A DNA stretch of 23,660 nucleotides from Desulfocapsa sp050291935 (GTDB taxonomy: Bacteria > Desulfobacterota > Desulfobulbia > Desulfobulbales > Desulfocapsaceae). The notes beneath the pieces were generated by a model. That model worked only from the letters and a program-made list of their open reading frames with translations. It did not search any database and was not told the DNA's origin. Position numbers and translations under genes: made by a program. Shown here piece by piece: positions 22,090 to 23,660 of this stretch; the stretch's first letter is position 1, and each line of letters starts with the position of its first letter. Location of the stretch: assembly GCA_050291935.1 (NCBI GenBank), contig JBNKKR010000051.1, positions 1 to 23,660 on the forward strand, written 5' to 3'.

Positions 22090-23660
22090 ATGCAGCGCAA
22101 TAATTCTCTTTCTAAAAAGATTGGAGCATTTTTTCTAACCCTTATTTTCCTGATGCTTATTCCTGTAGTGTCCTCTGCCAGAATCCCGGACAAGGGCTAT
22201 AAGACCACGGTGGAGGCATTTTCCCAGGTTGTTTGTGCAGATGACCAACTGTTTTTATATAAAAAAGATATCATCCGTTCGCTGGATTATGTCAATAAAC
22301 GCGCTCTTCGCGCCTTTGCCGCAATTGAGTGTATCTCACCAAAAGAGTTGATTAGCACCCTGGAAAGACTGGTCTATGAAAAAATCAGTTTTGATAATTT
22401 GTTACTCCTTGAGCATTTTGTGCGTCTTGAAGGGTGCAACGCGCAGCTGGCGTGGCAGTTTCTGGAAGAGCTTGCAAGTCTTGATTACACCAAAGGCAGA
22501 GTGATGCTTGGTTTCGAACTGGTTGATGTCCTCTCCGCAGGGGAGCTCTTGGCCTATATCCCGCGTGTGAAGTCACTGACTGAACCGGCAGCTTGGGCAT
22601 TGAAGGCCTTTTTGCTCCTCCCTGGATATGAAAAAGAGGATCTTGCGACGGCTGTTTCCACCATTGAAGGGATGAACGACAGGCAGCAGTGGGCGGTGGA
22701 ACAGTGCTGCCGGATGAAAGGGATCAACGCCTATCATGCATTGCGTATCATCAAGTTGTTACCAAACCTTTCCAGGACGGATGTGTGGAATGCAAAGGGA
22801 CTTTTTAAGCAGGAAATCTCGCCACAAGCAGCATTTACCTGGGTGCAAAACTATTTTCCACAAAAAAAAGAGCAAAAAGAGTTGCTCTTTTTTTCGATGA
22901 CACCTGCAAAGAAGGCCGTTTTGCTACATGGGCTTGCTGAGTCATCCGACTATCTAACCTGGAAAATTAATGATCTTCATTCGATCACCGACAGAAATGG
23001 GCAGGAATTTTCTGCCGCTACGTTGGGTGGTAGTTCCGGCAATTTTTTAAGTACACTCTTTGGACGTCTTGATTGGGTGACGCAGACGAAATTCAAAACT
23101 GCTTTTTACCAGGCACTTAATGGCGGTAAAAAGCAAACAGCAATCAACGTCCTACGAAGGGCAACAGGCAGAGCCCGGGTGCAGGCCGGTCTTGATATTA
23201 CCACCATGCATATCTATATCCTGCTATCAAAGGGAAGTGATCTTTACGACTCGTCCTTTCGGGATATTCTGGTCCCTATCATCAAAGACAGGATTGATGC
23301 GAATTTTCATGGTAACCTCTTGCAATTTCTCTTGGAAGTTGATCCGCAAAATAACCACGTTTCTGATTTTATTATCAGTTTGGCGCAGCGGGGAAAACTT
23401 GCTGTCTTTTTCCCGGCAGATCAGGATGAACAGAAACGGGTGCTTGATCTGGTGACCGAGTCAGCTTTTCAAGATGAAAACAGTCTTATTCTCTTTTCCG
23501 CCACATTTACCAAACTACTGGAGACCATTGAGCCGGCAACCAGGAGTTACCTTATTGCCAAGATGCTGGAAGCCATTCGAGATGAGAATACGATATTTAC
23601 CATTCAACTAAGGGTAATATTACAATATTATTTGCAATATTATTCAAATTTTGTCAGTGA
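22090..23660 (+). CDS. Large exported protein of unknown function, partial (3' end outside window)
   Basis: From ATG 22090 the frame is open for 523 codons to the window end; an in-frame stop at 22063 limits the start. The N-terminus is a clear Sec signal peptide: basic (MQRNNSLSKK), hydrophobic (IGAFFLTLIFLMLIPVV) and a likely cleavage after SSA at about residue 29. The mature part is strongly helical, with leucine-rich helix pairs through residue 300 that could be HEAT- or TPR-like repeats, though I cannot define a repeat unit. I recognise no catalytic or binding motif. Cysteines are few (about five). The last visible codons encode a small repeat, LQYYLQYY, from a tandem 12-bp unit. There is no Shine-Dalgarno. 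A periplasmic or outer-membrane role is likely; the specific function is unknown. Confidence 0.8.
   Translation, partial: MQRNNSLSKKIGAFFLTLIFLMLIPVVSSARIPDKGYKTTVEAFSQVVCADDQLFLYKKDIIRSLDYVNKRALRAFAAIECISPKELISTLERLVYEKISFDNLLLLEHFVRLEGCNAQLAWQFLEELASLDYTKGRVMLGFELVDVLSAGELLAYIPRVKSLTEPAAWALKAFLLLPGYEKEDLATAVSTIEGMNDRQQWAVEQCCRMKGINAYHALRIIKLLPNLSRTDVWNAKGLFKQEISPQAAFTWVQNYFPQKKEQKELLFFSMTPAKKAVLLHGLAESSDYLTWKINDLHSITDRNGQEFSAATLGGSSGNFLSTLFGRLDWVTQTKFKTAFYQALNGGKKQTAINVLRRATGRARVQAGLDITTMHIYILLSKGSDLYDSSFRDILVPIIKDRIDANFHGNLLQFLLEVDPQNNHVSDFIISLAQRGKLAVFFPADQDEQKRVLDLVTESAFQDENSLILFSATFTKLLETIEPATRSYLIAKMLEAIRDENTIFTIQLRVILQYYLQYYSNFVS

Noticed and set aside
23623..23644. Tandem CAATATTATT-type repeat near the window end
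   Set aside because: Two copies of a 12-bp unit inside a coding frame (giving LQYYLQYY); too short to call a mobile or regulatory repeat.
1..23660. CRISPR arrays, tRNA/rRNA genes, insertion sequences, prophage or integron features
   Set aside because: No regularly spaced repeats, cloverleaf-like segments, transposase or integrase frames or terminal inverted repeats with target duplications were seen by eye.

Overview
This is a gene-dense bacterial chromosome segment with moderate GC content and no rRNA, tRNA, CRISPR array, transposase or phage gene that I can see. The gene set suggests a sulfur-metabolising deltaproteobacterium (Desulfobacterota), most likely Desulfobulbales and perhaps Desulfotalea-like. 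The pointers are a YedF next to a soluble HdrD-like Fe-S protein, several CBS-domain proteins, a Tat-exported ferritin-like lipoprotein and a PilT partnered by a zinc-ribbon protein. The taxon is inferred from protein style and was not checked against a database.

Layout. (1) 1-1196, minus: the 5' part of a PAS histidine kinase that runs off the window, preceded by a ferritin-like lipoprotein gene. (2) 1197-1793: about 600 bp without a gene but with clear palindromes. (3) 1794-4895, minus: guaB then guaA, the two steps from IMP to GMP, with a terminator-like hairpin between them. (4) 5102-6256: a possible 30-residue membrane peptide and yciO on plus, then ihfB on minus. (5) 6525-9004, minus: a CBS-pair gene, then rpsA, with ihfB downstream (the rpsA-ihfB order known from other proteobacteria). 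(6) 9153-11018, minus: a PilT/PilU-type ATPase followed by a zinc-ribbon/pseudo-receiver protein. (7) 11131-15841, plus: ilvD, an anchored coiled-coil protein with its own promoter and terminator, and an overlapping yedF-hdrD-like pair. (8) 15849-19050, minus: a NifM-family peptidyl-prolyl isomerase, a FapA/DUF342 protein and a CBS-ACT protein, apparently one operon. (9) 19207-21914: a small unknown gene on plus, then an AEC transporter with a degenerate rubrerythrin, and a separate EamA transporter, all on minus. (10) 22090-end, plus: the N-terminal 523 residues of a large exported protein I do not recognise.

How the genes fit together. Most of the window is housekeeping: purine synthesis (guaBA), translation (rpsA), nucleoid architecture (ihfB), branched-chain amino acid synthesis (ilvD) and type IV pilus retraction (pilT). 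The less ordinary parts are the YedF/HdrD-like pair (a possible sulfur or electron relay), the NifM-like/FapA/CBS-ACT operon with no nif genes in sight, the AEC/degenerate-rubrerythrin pair, the zinc-ribbon pseudo-receiver behind pilT, and the unknown exported protein at the right edge. The most striking regulatory structure is an 18-bp inverted repeat whose arms flank the predicted ihfB promoter.
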